A stretch of 64,000 nt of DNA. Source: Rufibacter hautae (GTDB lineage Bacteria; Bacteroidota; Bacteroidia; Cytophagales; Hymenobacteraceae). Below, one piece after another: positions 48,709 to 58,612 of this stretch (the stretch's first letter is position 1; each line of letters starts with the position of its first letter). Location: contig NZ_VKKY01000002.1 of assembly GCF_008271695.1 (NCBI RefSeq), positions 1,612,001 through 1,676,000 on the forward strand, read 5' to 3'. The position numbers and the translations under genes are program-made. The notes below the pieces were generated by a model. That model did not search any database. It had not been told where the DNA came from and worked only from the letters and a program-made list of their open reading frames with translations.

Positions 48709-50373
48709 TTAGATACTCTCTTTACCAGCGACTTCCACGTAAAAATTAGGATCAAGGGTAAGCTCCATGCCGGGTTTTACGCCGCTTAGTTCTTTCCAGG
48801 TGGTCACCGGTTCCAGCCATTTCTCCTTGCCATTTAGGTACACTTTCACGGGCAGGTTGAACCCGGCGACGGTGTTGCTCCAACGGTATTTGAGGGTGTT
48901 GCCGGCGAGTTGGTATTCCAACTTAGGAATCCGGATGTCGCGGAGGTATTGGTTAAAGAATGGCGTAAGGTCACGCCCTACCTGCATGCTTAGGTAGTTT
49001 TCAATTTGCTGGGTGGTCACGGTCTGGTGGTAGAATTCCTTGTTGAGCCCCCGCAGGATGTCGCGCCACTTCTTGTCGTTATTGACTACTTGCCGAAGCG
49101 TGTGCAGCATGTTGCCGCCTTTTGGGTACATGTCGCCGGAGCCTTTGTGGTTTACGTTGTACTCCCCGATGATGGGCTGCTTGTTCCCGATGCCAGCCCG
49201 GGTTCCGATCACGTACTCGCTGCCGGCTTTCTTCCCGTAATGGTACTCCACAAACAGGTTCTCCGAGTAGTTGGTGAAACTCTCGTGGATCCACATATCG
49301 GCGATGTCTTTGTAGGTGATGTTGTTGGCGAACCACTCGTGCCCCGATTCATGGATGATGATAAAATCGAACTTCATGCCCCAGCCGGTGGAGCCGCTGG
49401 GATCTTTGCCGCGGTAGCCGTTTTTGTACCCGTTGCCATACGTAACGGCGCTCTGGTGCTCCATGCCGGTGTACGGCACCTCAATCAGTTTGAAACCGTC
49501 TTCATAGAACGGGTACGGCCCGAACCAATGCTCAAACGCCTTGAGCATGCGGGGGGCGTCTTTGAACTGCACTTTCGCTTTCTCCAGGTTCTCCTTCAAC
49601 ACATAATAGTCCAGATCCAACAGGCCTTTCTCGCCTTTGTATTTCTCCGAGAAATGCACGTAGTCGCCAATACTCAGGTTCACCCCGTAATTGTTGATGG
49701 GGTTGGCCACAAACCAGTGAAAGGTTTTGGTGCCGTCATTATTCTGCTGCACACCCCGGAACTTCCCGTTGGAGACATCCATCAAATTCTCGGGCACGGT
49801 GACGCTGATCTGCATGCTGTCGGGCTCATCGTACATGTGGTCTTTGCAGGGCCACCACAAACTGGCGCCGTCGCCTTGGTTGGAGTTCGCCACGAAAGGC
49901 TGGCCGTTGGCGTCTTTTTTCCAGGTGATGCCGCCGCTCCAGGGTGGGTTCTTGCTCACCACCGGTTTGCCGCCGTAATACACCTCCACGGTGTTCACCG
50001 CGCCCTTAGTTTGTTTCTGATCTAGCTGCACAAACCAGGCGTTTCCGTCGCGGGTGAAGGTGAGTTCTTTCCCGTTCTGCAGAACCTTTTCAATCTGCAT
50101 GGGCGGCTGTAAATCCACCTGCAGGCGCTGGTTGGGCGTAAGGACTTTGTAGGTGATGGCGTTCATGCCTTTGATGGTGCTGTCAGCGGGGTTTACCTTC
50201 ACATTGAGGTGGTAATACGTCAAATCCCACCAGGCCCGCTCCGGGGTGATACTTCCCCGCAGGGTATCCTGACGGGTAAACGTTTTGGTCTGCGCCTGCG
50301 CCACGGTGCCCCACAGCAACAGAAAAATGACCGACAAAAAACAGGTTCTCACGCTAAGTGATGTATAATCCAT
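48709..50373 (-). CDS. M1 family aminopeptidase, secreted
   Basis: A 554-residue gluzincin with signal peptide (cut near VAQAQ). The N-terminal beta domain (about 35-225) carries the exopeptidase-like loop, here PYTGMEHQSAVTYG in place of GAMEN. The zinc site is H341-E-S-G-H345 with the third ligand Glu364 in WIHESFTNY. The enzyme is shorter than PepN, lacking the helical C-terminal domain, as is common in Bacteroidota. It should trim peptides in the periplasm. Its promoter region has a dispersed palindrome but no clear direct-repeat operator. Confidence 0.9.
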   Translation of the reverse strand: MDYTSLSVRTCFLSVIFLLLWGTVAQAQTKTFTRQDTLRGSITPERAWWDLTYYHLNVKVNPADSTIKGMNAITYKVLTPNQRLQVDLQPPMQIEKVLQNGKELTFTRDGNAWFVQLDQKQTKGAVNTVEVYYGGKPVVSKNPPWSGGITWKKDANGQPFVANSNQGDGASLWWPCKDHMYDEPDSMQISVTVPENLMDVSNGKFRGVQQNNDGTKTFHWFVANPINNYGVNLSIGDYVHFSEKYKGEKGLLDLDYYVLKENLEKAKVQFKDAPRMLKAFEHWFGPYPFYEDGFKLIEVPYTGMEHQSAVTYGNGYKNGYRGKDPSGSTGWGMKFDFIIIHESGHEWFANNITYKDIADMWIHESFTNYSENLFVEYHYGKKAGSEYVIGTRAGIGNKQPIIGEYNVNHKGSGDMYPKGGNMLHTLRQVVNNDKKWRDILRGLNKEFYHQTVTTQQIENYLSMQVGRDLTPFFNQYLRDIRIPKLEYQLAGNTLKYRWSNTVAGFNLPVKVYLNGKEKWLEPVTTWKELSGVKPGMELTLDPNFYVEVAGKESI

Positions 50374-50387
50374 AGGAAAACTGGTCA

Positions 50388-50429
50388 GTTGTTTCAGGCC
50401 CGATTCTCAGAAAACTGGCCCAAAACAGG
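50388..50429. repeat. Dispersed palindrome
   Basis: GTTTCAGGCCCGATTCTCAG plus pairing half, just upstream of the M1 gene. On the minus strand a TATTTTG sequence (weak -7 box) precedes it, so it would form the start of the leader. Confidence 0.6.
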
Positions 50430-50508
50430 TAAAGCAAAATACAGGAGTACACGCTGGCCCAGATTTGGCGAAAAGTATGAATCTGCTCCAGCGTGCAGCT
50501 ACCTTTTA

Positions 50509-52479
50509 TCACTGGTTATAATTCAGCAGGATGCCGTTGATCTTAGTGGGCAACCAGACCTGCATCGGGCTTTTGCCCCGGTTGGCCCAGGAATAATAAG
50601 GAATGGCGGTGATGGTTTTTCGTTGGGTCACGGTAGACAGGCCATCGGCACTCACGGAGATAACCGGTACTTCGGCTTTCAGGGCGACCACGCCGTTTAG
50701 GAGCTGTTGGTTGAAAGTAGCCTCAAAACGGGTATCCACCGGCACTACCATGTTCCAGGCTTCCTTGCCGTTGTCCACGCCTTCCACGCAATACACCAGC
50801 GGACCGCGCTGCAGGGCGATCCGGTTCTGGTTGTAGGTCAGGCTGTCTTTGGCCACTACCTTTTTCACCTCCATGGGGAAGTCCAGTTCCAGGCGATCAC
50901 CTTTCTTCCACTTGCGGTCAATGACGGCGTAGCCGCGTTCCATTTTGTAAGGCACCGCTTTCCCATTAAGTTTGAGGGTGAATTTAGAAGGGGTCTTGTC
51001 AGAGAAGCGGTACAGGTCACCAGGCACTGGTTCTCCCTGTACCCAACCCGGAATGCGCAGGTGCAGCGTCGCGTTGGTCGCCTTCGCCGGATTCACGGTC
51101 AGATCCACTTTGCCCTCCCATGGGTAATTGGTTTTCATCTCCAGCGGAAGGTTCCCGTTGGGAGTATTGAGATTGGTCTGGCTCCCGATGTATAGATTCA
51201 CCCACACCCCGTTTCCAGACTGCGCATAAACGTAATTGCCCAGCGAGGCGATGAGGCGGGAAATATTAGCCGGACAACAGGCGGTTCCGAACCACTCGCT
51301 GCGTTGGTGCTGCCCCCGTGAGGCCAGCGGATTACCATAGAAGAACCGGTCGCCGCTCAGCGACAAACCATCCAAGGCTCCGTTGTAGAGGCTGCGCTCC
51401 AGCACGTCTACGTACTTGCTGTCGCCGGTCATGGAGCTCATGCGCTGGTTCCAGAACACCATGCCCACCGAGGCGCAGGTTTCGCAGTACGCGTGCTCAT
51501 TGGGCAGGTCATAGTCTTTAGAGAAGCCTTCGTTCCGGCCCGAGGAGCCGATGCCGCCGGTGATGTACATGTTGCGGTAGACCACGTCTTCCCACACGTT
51601 TTTCATGGCGCCCATGTACGCTTCATCGCCTTTCAGGGCAGCCACATCGGCGGCACCGGTGTACATGTACATGGCCCGCACGGCGTGCCCCGTGATCTCC
51701 TTCTGCAGTTTCACCGGCACTACATCCTGGGCATAGGCGGTGTCTTTCCAGTCGGTCCAGGTGTAGCCTTTGGCTAGTTTGTGGCCCCGCTCCTCCAGAA
51801 GCCAATCGGCTAAGTCCAGGTACTTTTTGTTATTGGTGGTTTTGTACAGCTTCACCAGGGCCAGCTCCAGTTCCTGGTGCCCAGTCACCCAGTGCTGCTT
51901 GCCTGGCCCGAACAGCGAGGCGAAATGATCCGCGAATTTGATGGAGACATCCAGCAGTTTGCGTTTGCCGGTGGCCTCATAGTAAGCCACGGCGGCTTCT
52001 ATGAGGTGCCCGCCGTTATAGTCTTCGTGCATGCTCATATCGGTCCAGCGCTTCTCCGGGAACTGGAGCGTGTAATAGGTATTCAGGTAGCCATCGGGTT
52101 GCTGGGCCTTGGCGATAATGTCAATCCACTGGTCGGCTTTCTTCTCCAGCTCAGGGGAGGGTTTGTTTTTGATGGAATAGGCAATCGCCTCCAGCGCTTT
52201 ATAGACATCGGAGTCATCGTAAAAAAGGCCTTTGAACTCGCCCTTTTTCAGCCCAGCCATGATCTCGAAGTTCTGGATGCGGGGCGTTTTCACCTCAGTT
52301 TGCTCAATACAGACCGGAATCGTGACGGTGGCCACCTGGTCAATGCGGGGCTTCCAGAAGGCATCGTTGATGGTGACTTTGGAGAAGTTCACCGGCGCGA
52401 TGTTCCTGATGCCGCCCTGCGCGAACGCCCCCGTTTGCACGAGGCAAATGGCCAGTAGACTAAGTAGGTTTTTCTTCAT
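50509..52479 (-). CDS. GH127 beta-L-arabinofuranosidase (short form)
   Basis: A secreted 656-residue paralogue of the GH127 gene at 26003, without the C-terminal discoidin-like domain. Signal peptide is cut near TGAFAQ. Catalytic set intact: Glu in RNEGFSKDYD (16 residues before the zinc Glu), Glu and Cys in AYCETCAS, and the CC nucleophile/zinc pair in FGTACCPANI. Two GH127 enzymes in one locus suggest different linkages, for example beta-1,2-linked arabinose versus the arabinose directly on hydroxyproline. A small ORF ends 1 nt before its start, and operator site C lies about 410 bp upstream. Confidence 0.9.
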   Translation of the reverse strand: MKKNLLSLLAICLVQTGAFAQGGIRNIAPVNFSKVTINDAFWKPRIDQVATVTIPVCIEQTEVKTPRIQNFEIMAGLKKGEFKGLFYDDSDVYKALEAIAYSIKNKPSPELEKKADQWIDIIAKAQQPDGYLNTYYTLQFPEKRWTDMSMHEDYNGGHLIEAAVAYYEATGKRKLLDVSIKFADHFASLFGPGKQHWVTGHQELELALVKLYKTTNNKKYLDLADWLLEERGHKLAKGYTWTDWKDTAYAQDVVPVKLQKEITGHAVRAMYMYTGAADVAALKGDEAYMGAMKNVWEDVVYRNMYITGGIGSSGRNEGFSKDYDLPNEHAYCETCASVGMVFWNQRMSSMTGDSKYVDVLERSLYNGALDGLSLSGDRFFYGNPLASRGQHQRSEWFGTACCPANISRLIASLGNYVYAQSGNGVWVNLYIGSQTNLNTPNGNLPLEMKTNYPWEGKVDLTVNPAKATNATLHLRIPGWVQGEPVPGDLYRFSDKTPSKFTLKLNGKAVPYKMERGYAVIDRKWKKGDRLELDFPMEVKKVVAKDSLTYNQNRIALQRGPLVYCVEGVDNGKEAWNMVVPVDTRFEATFNQQLLNGVVALKAEVPVISVSADGLSTVTQRKTITAIPYYSWANRGKSPMQVWLPTKINGILLNYNQ

Positions 52480-52480
52480 T

Positions 52481-52660
52481 TTAATGGTCTTTTACAAAAA
52501 ACAGAGCGTAAACACCTGATGTGAGAAAGGACAAGAGAGCCTTTGCCTGGGCTTTAGTGCAATTCCATTCCGGAACATGCAATTGCACCTGGGACGGCTG
52601 GAAAGCGAACAAACCGCTAAGAACCATGGGCAGGATATACCATCTTTTCCGATTGTTCAT
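52481..52660 (-). CDS. Possible 59-aa leader ORF ahead of GH127
   Basis: A minus-strand ORF starting MNNRKRWYILPMVLSGLF whose TAA ends 1 nt before the GH127 start codon. The N terminus looks like a signal peptide (basic start, hydrophobic core, about 1-24). The rest (HVPEWNCTKAQAKALLSFL onward) is unremarkable and matches nothing I know. The tight junction and its place inside the predicted leader transcript favour a translated upstream ORF. It could equally be chance or the remnant of another secreted protein. Confidence 0.35.
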   Translation of the reverse strand: MNNRKRWYILPMVLSGLFAFQPSQVQLHVPEWNCTKAQAKALLSFLTSGVYALFFVKDH

Positions 52661-52787
52661 AAATAGGGGGTTATATTTATGGCATCTGATTTAAACCACC
52701 GTGCCCGTCACATCACCTATTTTGGTGCAACTAACTGGTTCCACTGACTCTTTCTGCGCAAGGCAAAGCATTTTCCCGCGGCATCTG

Positions 52788-52828
52788 GTTTGATTTAGGG
52801 CTAGTTTCAAGAAAACAGGCCTAAAGCT
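52788..52828. repeat. Dispersed palindrome in the GH127 leader
   Basis: TTTGATTTAGGGCTAGTTTC plus pairing half, between operator site C and the small ORF. It would be transcribed in the leader of the GH127 mRNA. Confidence 0.55.
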
Positions 52829-52855
52829 CTCCTCTATTGAAATCTTCTTCTAATG

Positions 52856-52920
52856 CAATAAACATTATTACCTTTAAAAGAGACTTCAACATGTTAGCCA
52901 ATGGTAATACTATGTTAACA
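52856..52920 (-). promoter_or_regulatory. Direct-repeat operator, site C (GH127 short form)
   Basis: Half-sites ATGTTAGCC (52891-52899) and ATGTTAACA (52912-52920), a 21-bp period. The -7 equivalent on the minus strand is GTTTATTG (52863-52856), weak but at the same spacing as in site B. Confidence 0.65.
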
Positions 52921-52952
52921 GTCGCTTAACAGACCGGAGGAGAAACAAAAAA

Positions 52953-52996
52953 TCTGCTCACCCTTACCCCTTTTACAAGGAGCATGAATGAGCAGA
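52953..52996 (-). terminator. Terminator of the SusC/SusD operon
   Basis: TCTGCTCA (52953-52960) pairs with TGAGCAGA (52989-52996) around a long loop. On the minus strand the stem is followed by TTTTTTGTTT. It lies 28 nt past the SusD stop at 53024. Confidence 0.65.
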
Positions 52997-53023
52997 CACT
53001 CTAACAAACAAACCAATTACACT

Positions 53024-54616
53024 CTAATAACTTGGATTTTGCACCAGTTTGGGGTTCTTATTGATCTCATCAGCCGGAATGGGGAACAGTGCTTTGGCAT
53101 CACTGCTTGGGCTGTGGTTAAACCAGGCTTTTTTCCCGAACACCCCGAAACGGATCAGGTCTTGTCTGCGGTGCGCCTCTGCGGCAAACTCCCACCCTAA
53201 TTCATCCAGCATTCTCCCGAATTGGATGTCGGCACCGCCGCTACCAGGACCAGCCTGCACGTTCCCGTTCACATCCTGCAACCCGTACTCATAGGTACTC
53301 CCTTGCTTCAGGTCATCGCCGGTTACGGTGGCTTTGGCTGGGTTTGTATTTTTGAAAGCCCGCTGACGCACTTGGGTTACCAAGACGGCCGCCTCATCAG
53401 CCCGGCCTAACCGCAGCAGGCTTTCGGCTTTCATCATGAGCACATCGGCGTAGCGCAGCATCGGGAAGTCGTTGTCCAATGCCCCGGTAGCTCCTTCCTT
53501 GATTTTATACTTCCCAATCCGGTAGCCTTCGTTTGATTCCGTGGCAGCCATACTAGGCAATAGCTTTTTGTAATCAATGACCACTTCACCGGTAGCAGCA
53601 TTCTTTTGGGGTCCCATAATCCAGGTGTCCTGCAAACGGCTGTCCTGTGCATCATAGGTGTCTATGAACTGCGGAACAGCGGCGTTGCCTCCCCAAGGTC
53701 CGGCTTGCATCTTGTATACAAAGCGGCTGGCAGGGTCCAGCGTTTTCATATGGACAATATTGCCCTGACCATAGATTTGGTCATATGGAATGGCAAAAAT
53801 GATTTCCTGGGAATTCTGATTTGTGTAAGTGAAGACATCTGAATAGTTAGGGTCCAGCGAGTATTTCTGACTGTTGATGATCTCATCAGCCAGCTGGATT
53901 GATTTTTCCCATTGGGGAGTGCCGGTGTAAACTTGAGCATTCAGATAAATCTTCGCCAACAAAGCTTTCACGCCCCACTTATTAAACTGGCCGTAGGTGG
54001 TTTTAGGGTCATCACTCAGGACATCTACTACTTCCAGAAGTTCTTTCTCCACAAAGTCATACACCTGCTGGCGCGATTTCTGATCTGGTAGCTGGATGTC
54101 TTTGTAATCGGTTACAATAGGAACATTACCATGGTTATCTAAAAGGAGATAATAAGCGAATGCCCGGGCGGCCCGCAGTTCTGCTACCAAGGCCTCCTTG
54201 CCTGTTTCTATGGCGATTTCACCATCCGCAATCTGGGCAAGCACCCGGTTGGCCGTGTTAATGCTTCTAAAAGCGCTGCCCCAGGTGTTCTGAGGTTGCC
54301 ACTCCAGTGCTGTCCAAGCGTGGGTGTGCATCCGAAGATAAGTACCCCCATCATACCAGCCATTGGGTCGGGCTGGGGTAGCGATGGCATCTGCACTTTC
54401 CTCCTGCAAATCAAAGTACCCTTGCCAGCCCATCATCAAACCCCTAAACGAGGCATACACGGGCGCGATAATGGCAGGAATGTCCTTTTCAGTTGGTTTA
54501 AAGCTATCGGCAAGAACCTGCGAATAAACATCTTCATCCAGGTTGGTACAAGAACTGATAGCGCCCACGGCCCCTAAAGTGGTGGCCAGTGTATAGGCAA
54601 TAAATTTCTTTTTCAT
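53024..54616 (-). CDS. SusD/RagB-family outer-membrane lipoprotein
   Basis: A 530-residue surface lipoprotein with lipobox AISSC (Cys at about 23). The SusD fold is recognisable from the N-terminal helix bundle (ANRVLAQIADGE, VAELRAARAFAYYLLLDNHG) and the C-terminal blocks MLRYADVLMMKAESLLRLGR and EFAAEAHRRQDLIRFG. It caps the SusC porin, binding glycan or peptide ligand and passing it to the channel. It lies 18 nt after the susC gene. Ligand identity is inferred from the locus (glycopeptide or arabino-oligosaccharide); peptide uptake as in RagAB is also possible. Confidence 0.93.
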   Translation of the reverse strand: MKKKFIAYTLATTLGAVGAISSCTNLDEDVYSQVLADSFKPTEKDIPAIIAPVYASFRGLMMGWQGYFDLQEESADAIATPARPNGWYDGGTYLRMHTHAWTALEWQPQNTWGSAFRSINTANRVLAQIADGEIAIETGKEALVAELRAARAFAYYLLLDNHGNVPIVTDYKDIQLPDQKSRQQVYDFVEKELLEVVDVLSDDPKTTYGQFNKWGVKALLAKIYLNAQVYTGTPQWEKSIQLADEIINSQKYSLDPNYSDVFTYTNQNSQEIIFAIPYDQIYGQGNIVHMKTLDPASRFVYKMQAGPWGGNAAVPQFIDTYDAQDSRLQDTWIMGPQKNAATGEVVIDYKKLLPSMAATESNEGYRIGKYKIKEGATGALDNDFPMLRYADVLMMKAESLLRLGRADEAAVLVTQVRQRAFKNTNPAKATVTGDDLKQGSTYEYGLQDVNGNVQAGPGSGGADIQFGRMLDELGWEFAAEAHRRQDLIRFGVFGKKAWFNHSPSSDAKALFPIPADEINKNPKLVQNPSY

Positions 54617-54634
54617 GATCGTACTTTTAAAAAC

Positions 54635-57634
54635 CTAGAAGGATACATTAAGGCCAGCCGTGAACGTACGCGTGGTAGGGTATTTGTCCCGCTGGTCGTT
54701 GCCCGGATCAAACCCAGAGTAACTCACGCCTTCGGGATCCAATCCTTTGTAGTTAGTGAAGGTTACCAGGTTAAGGCCAGACACAAACACTCTTGCGTTT
54801 CTCACAACTTTGATCAGGTCTTTCGGCAAAGTGTAGCCAAAGGTCACGTTGTCAATCTTCACGTAATCTCCTTTTTCAATGTAGTGGCTTACATACACCA
54901 AGTCATTATTAAGGCGTTGGCCGTAAACCGGGTCATATGCGGTTTTCAGCATGTTGTAAGCTGGGTTCTTAGGGTTCTCATAAAACATGCGCTGGAAGTT
55001 GAGGATGTCATGCCCAAAGGCGCCTCTGATGTTGACCGTCATGTCAAAGCTCTTGAACCGGGCAGAGTTGTTCCAACCCAATACATGTTTTGGAATGGCA
55101 TTGCCATAGTATTGGCGGTCTTCCTGGGTGGCTTCACTGATAGGAATGGTTTCTCCGGATTTGCTCTCCACCAGCCATCCGCCGTTTGCGTCCACCCCTA
55201 CTGTTTTCCATACATAGAAGCGACCAATGGGTTCTCCAACCGCTACCCGGTGCGTGAAGTCTTGAATAGGCTCTCCGGTATACCCAGCATCAAAATACTC
55301 TGCCGTGGTTTCAAACTGGTCATTGGCTAAGGAAGCCAGCTCCGTTTTATTTGTTGAGTAGGTCAGATTTGAATTCCAGGTGAAGTTCTTGGTTTCCACC
55401 GGTACAAAATTCACCAGTGCCTCAAACCCTTGGGTCCGTAGCGTACCCGCATTGATGGTAATGAAGTCAAACAGGTAAGGAGGGGTGGGAACCCTAAAGT
55501 CATACAGCAAGTCTTTGATGTCACGACGAAAGAAATCCAAGGAACCACTGATGCGGTTTTTCAGGAAACCGAAGTCAAGCCCCACATTGTACTCCCCTTT
55601 TTTCTCCCAGCGCAGGTCTGGGTTAAAGTTACGTACCGGAGAAAAACCCCTTACCCATTGCCCTCCAATGAAGGCCCCTTCATCCCGACTGAAGTTATAG
55701 CTGATCTGAGAGATATACGAGGCGTTGGCAATAGTACCCGTAACCCCGTAACCCGCTCTTACTTTCAAGTCAGAAACAAACCCTAAGGAACTCATAAATT
55801 CTTCCTGGCTTATTCTCCAGCCCACAGACACTGCCGGGAAAGTACCCCATTTGGAGTTCATCCCAAATTTAGAAGAGCCTTCCCGCCGCACGCTTGCCAT
55901 GAACAGGTACTTATCATTCCAGGCGTACGTGGCACGGCCGAAGAAACCTATCAGTTTCCAATTGTCTTTTCCGCTACCAATACTTGCATTACCAGCCTGG
56001 AGGGCTTGACCTACTCCCAGGTTGTTCCAGCCATAGGCATCTGTAGGGAAATTCCAGCTATCGGCATTGAACCCTTCATTGGTTTCATCTTGCCAGCTAT
56101 ACCCGCCCAAGACACTGAAACTATGCGCCCCTATGGTTTTGGCATAGTTAGAGGTAAGCTCCAGCAAGTTAGTCCTGCTAGCGTTGGTGCTTCTGCCGGC
56201 GTTGCTGTTGCGGTTGTCTAGCCAGGTGTCTGAGTGATTGAACGTGGAGGCATATCCAAATAATGAGTTCCACTGAATATGGGATCCCAGCATCTTGAAA
56301 TGCAGGTCTTTGATTGGAGAATAGTCTAAGCTTCCGCTCATTCTCATTTCCTTAGTAGAATACTCCTGATTGTATTCCTCAATTCTAGATACCGGATTCA
56401 GGTAGAAGTACCCGCCCCGCTCCTGCCATTCACCCGTCTCGGTACGCACGCGGTCCGTTGGGTTACGAATGATGGCCTGCCGGTACGCATATCCGTCGCC
56501 ACCACCTTGCTTAGAAGAACCAACGGTGTTGATCAACTGGATGTTTGCCTTTAGCTTCTCATCAAACATGGCGTGGTTGATATCTGCCCTGGCCACAAAG
56601 CGCTCCTGCCCTGTCTTTTTTATTATACCCTCCCAATTTTTGTAGTTGAGCGAGCCTGTAAAATTGGTGGCAGAATTTCCCCCGAAGAAAGTTAAGTTGT
56701 GGTTATGGCTGATAGGTGTCTGCATGATCTCATCCAGCCAGTCTGTATTTCCGCCATAATCATCATAGTCAATGCCTTCCTCTGCGATCAACCGGCGGTA
56801 ATCATCGCCCGTCAACAGTTCAGGTCTCCTGGCAATTTTCTGGATGCTGGTATAGGCATTGTATTCCACGGTGCTACGGTCGCTCTGGTTTTTACGGGTA
56901 GTGATCAGGATTACCCCTCCGGTAGCCCGGGTTCCGTAGATAGCAGCCGCTGAGCCGTCTTTCAACACGTCCACGGATTCTATATCCTCTGGCGCAACCG
57001 TGTTCAGATTGCCCGGAACGCCATCTATAATCACCAATGGGTTAGAGTTTCCTATAATGGAGCTCATACCCCGCAGGTTGATTTGGGTACTGGCATTAGG
57101 GTCTCCGCTGGGGGTGTTTACTCGCAAACCAGCTACTTTCCCCTGTACCAACTGGGCCGCATCACGCACTGCCCCCTGCACAAAGTCTTCTCTGTCTACT
57201 CCGGCTACGGCGCTAGTTACATCACCCTTCTTCTGGGTTCCGTAACCAATGACCACTACTTCCTCCAGAACCTGCCGGTCAGCTTTCAGCCGGATATTAA
57301 TCTGAGACTGGTTGCCCACCAGTACTTCTTGGGGAGTGTACCCGATATAACTGAATACCAAAACAGCATTTGCAGGGGCAGATAGCTGGTATTTACCGTT
57401 TACATCGGTCATAACCCCAGCCGTTCCCCCTTTCACAGAAACAGAAACCCCTATCAAGGAAGAACCGTCCTCACCCGAAGTCACCGTTCCTGACACTGGT
57501 CGGTCTTGTCTCGTGATTTCAAGGTGGCCTCTTACCCCAGCATAGGCACTTTCCTGCTGTACACAGGGAAGAAGAGCGTACAATACCACGGTACCCGACA
57601 AAGCGAGTACTCTATTCGTAAATTTCCATTTCAT
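54635..57634 (-). CDS. SusC/RagA-family TonB-dependent transporter
   Basis: A 999-residue outer-membrane importer. After the signal sequence come a carboxypeptidase-like regulatory domain (about 45-125, GEDGSSLIGVSVSVKGGTAG), a plug with the SusC signature (INLRGMSSIIGNSNPLVIID) and a 22-strand barrel ending in aromatic F (AGLNVSF). With SusD it imports oligomers across the outer membrane using TonB energy. There is no anti-sigma/ECF pair in the window. The gene has operator site D about 740 bp upstream, implying a leader of roughly 675 nt. Confidence 0.93.
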   Translation of the reverse strand: MKWKFTNRVLALSGTVVLYALLPCVQQESAYAGVRGHLEITRQDRPVSGTVTSGEDGSSLIGVSVSVKGGTAGVMTDVNGKYQLSAPANAVLVFSYIGYTPQEVLVGNQSQINIRLKADRQVLEEVVVIGYGTQKKGDVTSAVAGVDREDFVQGAVRDAAQLVQGKVAGLRVNTPSGDPNASTQINLRGMSSIIGNSNPLVIIDGVPGNLNTVAPEDIESVDVLKDGSAAAIYGTRATGGVILITTRKNQSDRSTVEYNAYTSIQKIARRPELLTGDDYRRLIAEEGIDYDDYGGNTDWLDEIMQTPISHNHNLTFFGGNSATNFTGSLNYKNWEGIIKKTGQERFVARADINHAMFDEKLKANIQLINTVGSSKQGGGDGYAYRQAIIRNPTDRVRTETGEWQERGGYFYLNPVSRIEEYNQEYSTKEMRMSGSLDYSPIKDLHFKMLGSHIQWNSLFGYASTFNHSDTWLDNRNSNAGRSTNASRTNLLELTSNYAKTIGAHSFSVLGGYSWQDETNEGFNADSWNFPTDAYGWNNLGVGQALQAGNASIGSGKDNWKLIGFFGRATYAWNDKYLFMASVRREGSSKFGMNSKWGTFPAVSVGWRISQEEFMSSLGFVSDLKVRAGYGVTGTIANASYISQISYNFSRDEGAFIGGQWVRGFSPVRNFNPDLRWEKKGEYNVGLDFGFLKNRISGSLDFFRRDIKDLLYDFRVPTPPYLFDFITINAGTLRTQGFEALVNFVPVETKNFTWNSNLTYSTNKTELASLANDQFETTAEYFDAGYTGEPIQDFTHRVAVGEPIGRFYVWKTVGVDANGGWLVESKSGETIPISEATQEDRQYYGNAIPKHVLGWNNSARFKSFDMTVNIRGAFGHDILNFQRMFYENPKNPAYNMLKTAYDPVYGQRLNNDLVYVSHYIEKGDYVKIDNVTFGYTLPKDLIKVVRNARVFVSGLNLVTFTNYKGLDPEGVSYSGFDPGNDQRDKYPTTRTFTAGLNVSF

Positions 57635-58315
57635 AAAGTCAATTGTTTAATTACAAATTGAAATAATTCACTTACCCTTCAGACATGAAGGTGCCATCTA
57701 CCAGAACCAGGAGGCGCTGGGTTGCCATCTGAGAAATTGACAGATAGAAGCTGTAAAACGAGCAGCCGAAGCCAGATGTAGCTATACCCACCAGCAGTGC
57801 GGGTATCAACGAGAAAGGAAATGCTGCTGAACACCTCCTACTCTCAGGAAAAGTTTGCAAAAGCCTATTCTTTAAAAAAACTAAAGGGTATAGGCAGGAG
57901 CACAAGAAGAAGGGAATACCTGATTACCTCAGCCCTCTTTTGCGGGATACTTATATGGTAAACTCTTTTTAGTTGATTTCTAAAGGGTAGCAAGAAGAAA
58001 ATCCCCAGGAATTAAGCAGGCAAACAATCACACCTCCAAGAATAATACAAATTACCCTTGAAAACGATGGTTCATATAACAACTCTAGGTTATTTGAACC
58101 TTTACAATATGACCTCTTTCTGCTTCCCTGGTTTTTTTCAAATAAATTTCCCCATTACGGTTAAACCTTTGCACCCTATTTCATGTCCAAGTAGAAAATC
58201 ATCATAGTTCTTCAAATAATAAGACAAGGTTTCTTTTAGCACTTTCTCGTTAGCCAGTACAAGGACTAACGGTAATTGTTTTACCTGATCTGATGTATTG
58301 AGTGCGGCACCTTTA
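57635..58315 (-). other. Long untranslated leader ahead of susC
   Basis: Between the predicted start of transcription (about 58309) and the susC start codon there are about 675 nt with no credible gene; a 77-codon minus-strand frame at 57672-57905 has poor composition. Such long leaders may carry RNA control. The whole gap is 978 bp; from 58393 to 58612 I see nothing. Confidence 0.4.
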
Positions 58316-58392
58316 CAAATCTACTATATACTCTGTTGCAACCCCTCTTCTGGATTATCTAATACAGATACTATATTAACAATAGGTTAACA
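58316..58392 (-). promoter_or_regulatory. Direct-repeat operator plus -7 box, site D (susC)
   Basis: Half-sites GGATTATCT (58352-58360) and ATATTAACA (58373-58381) with 21-bp period, plus a third copy AGGTTAACA (58384-58392) 11 bp further. The minus-strand -7 box TAGATTTG is at 58323-58316, exactly 28 bp from the nearer half-site. Confidence 0.7.
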
Positions 58393-58612
58393 ACTCCTCT
58401 TCTTGGAGAACTACAGGTAACTTATACTGAGGCGGGCTTTAAGAGGCAGGAAATACTACTTACCATCATCTAGCAGTGGTACTGCAAATGCACGGGCATA
58501 CAGAGGCGACCAAGCCGGAGTGGCACGGCATACCCGTTTACTGGCTTTTTTTACAGAAACGTCACCAAACCCTGAGCGCTGACGTCAACCCAAGAGCATG
58601 AGACACTGTTCC

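Noticed and set aside
57672-57905. 77-codon minus-strand ORF upstream of susC
   Set aside because: Cysteine/serine-rich composition without family resemblance, inside the predicted leader; not supported.
58384-58392. Third half-site at site D taken as evidence for a different operator spacing
   Set aside because: The pair with 21-bp period and fixed -7 distance is present as in the other sites; the extra copy 11 bp away is noted but not needed.
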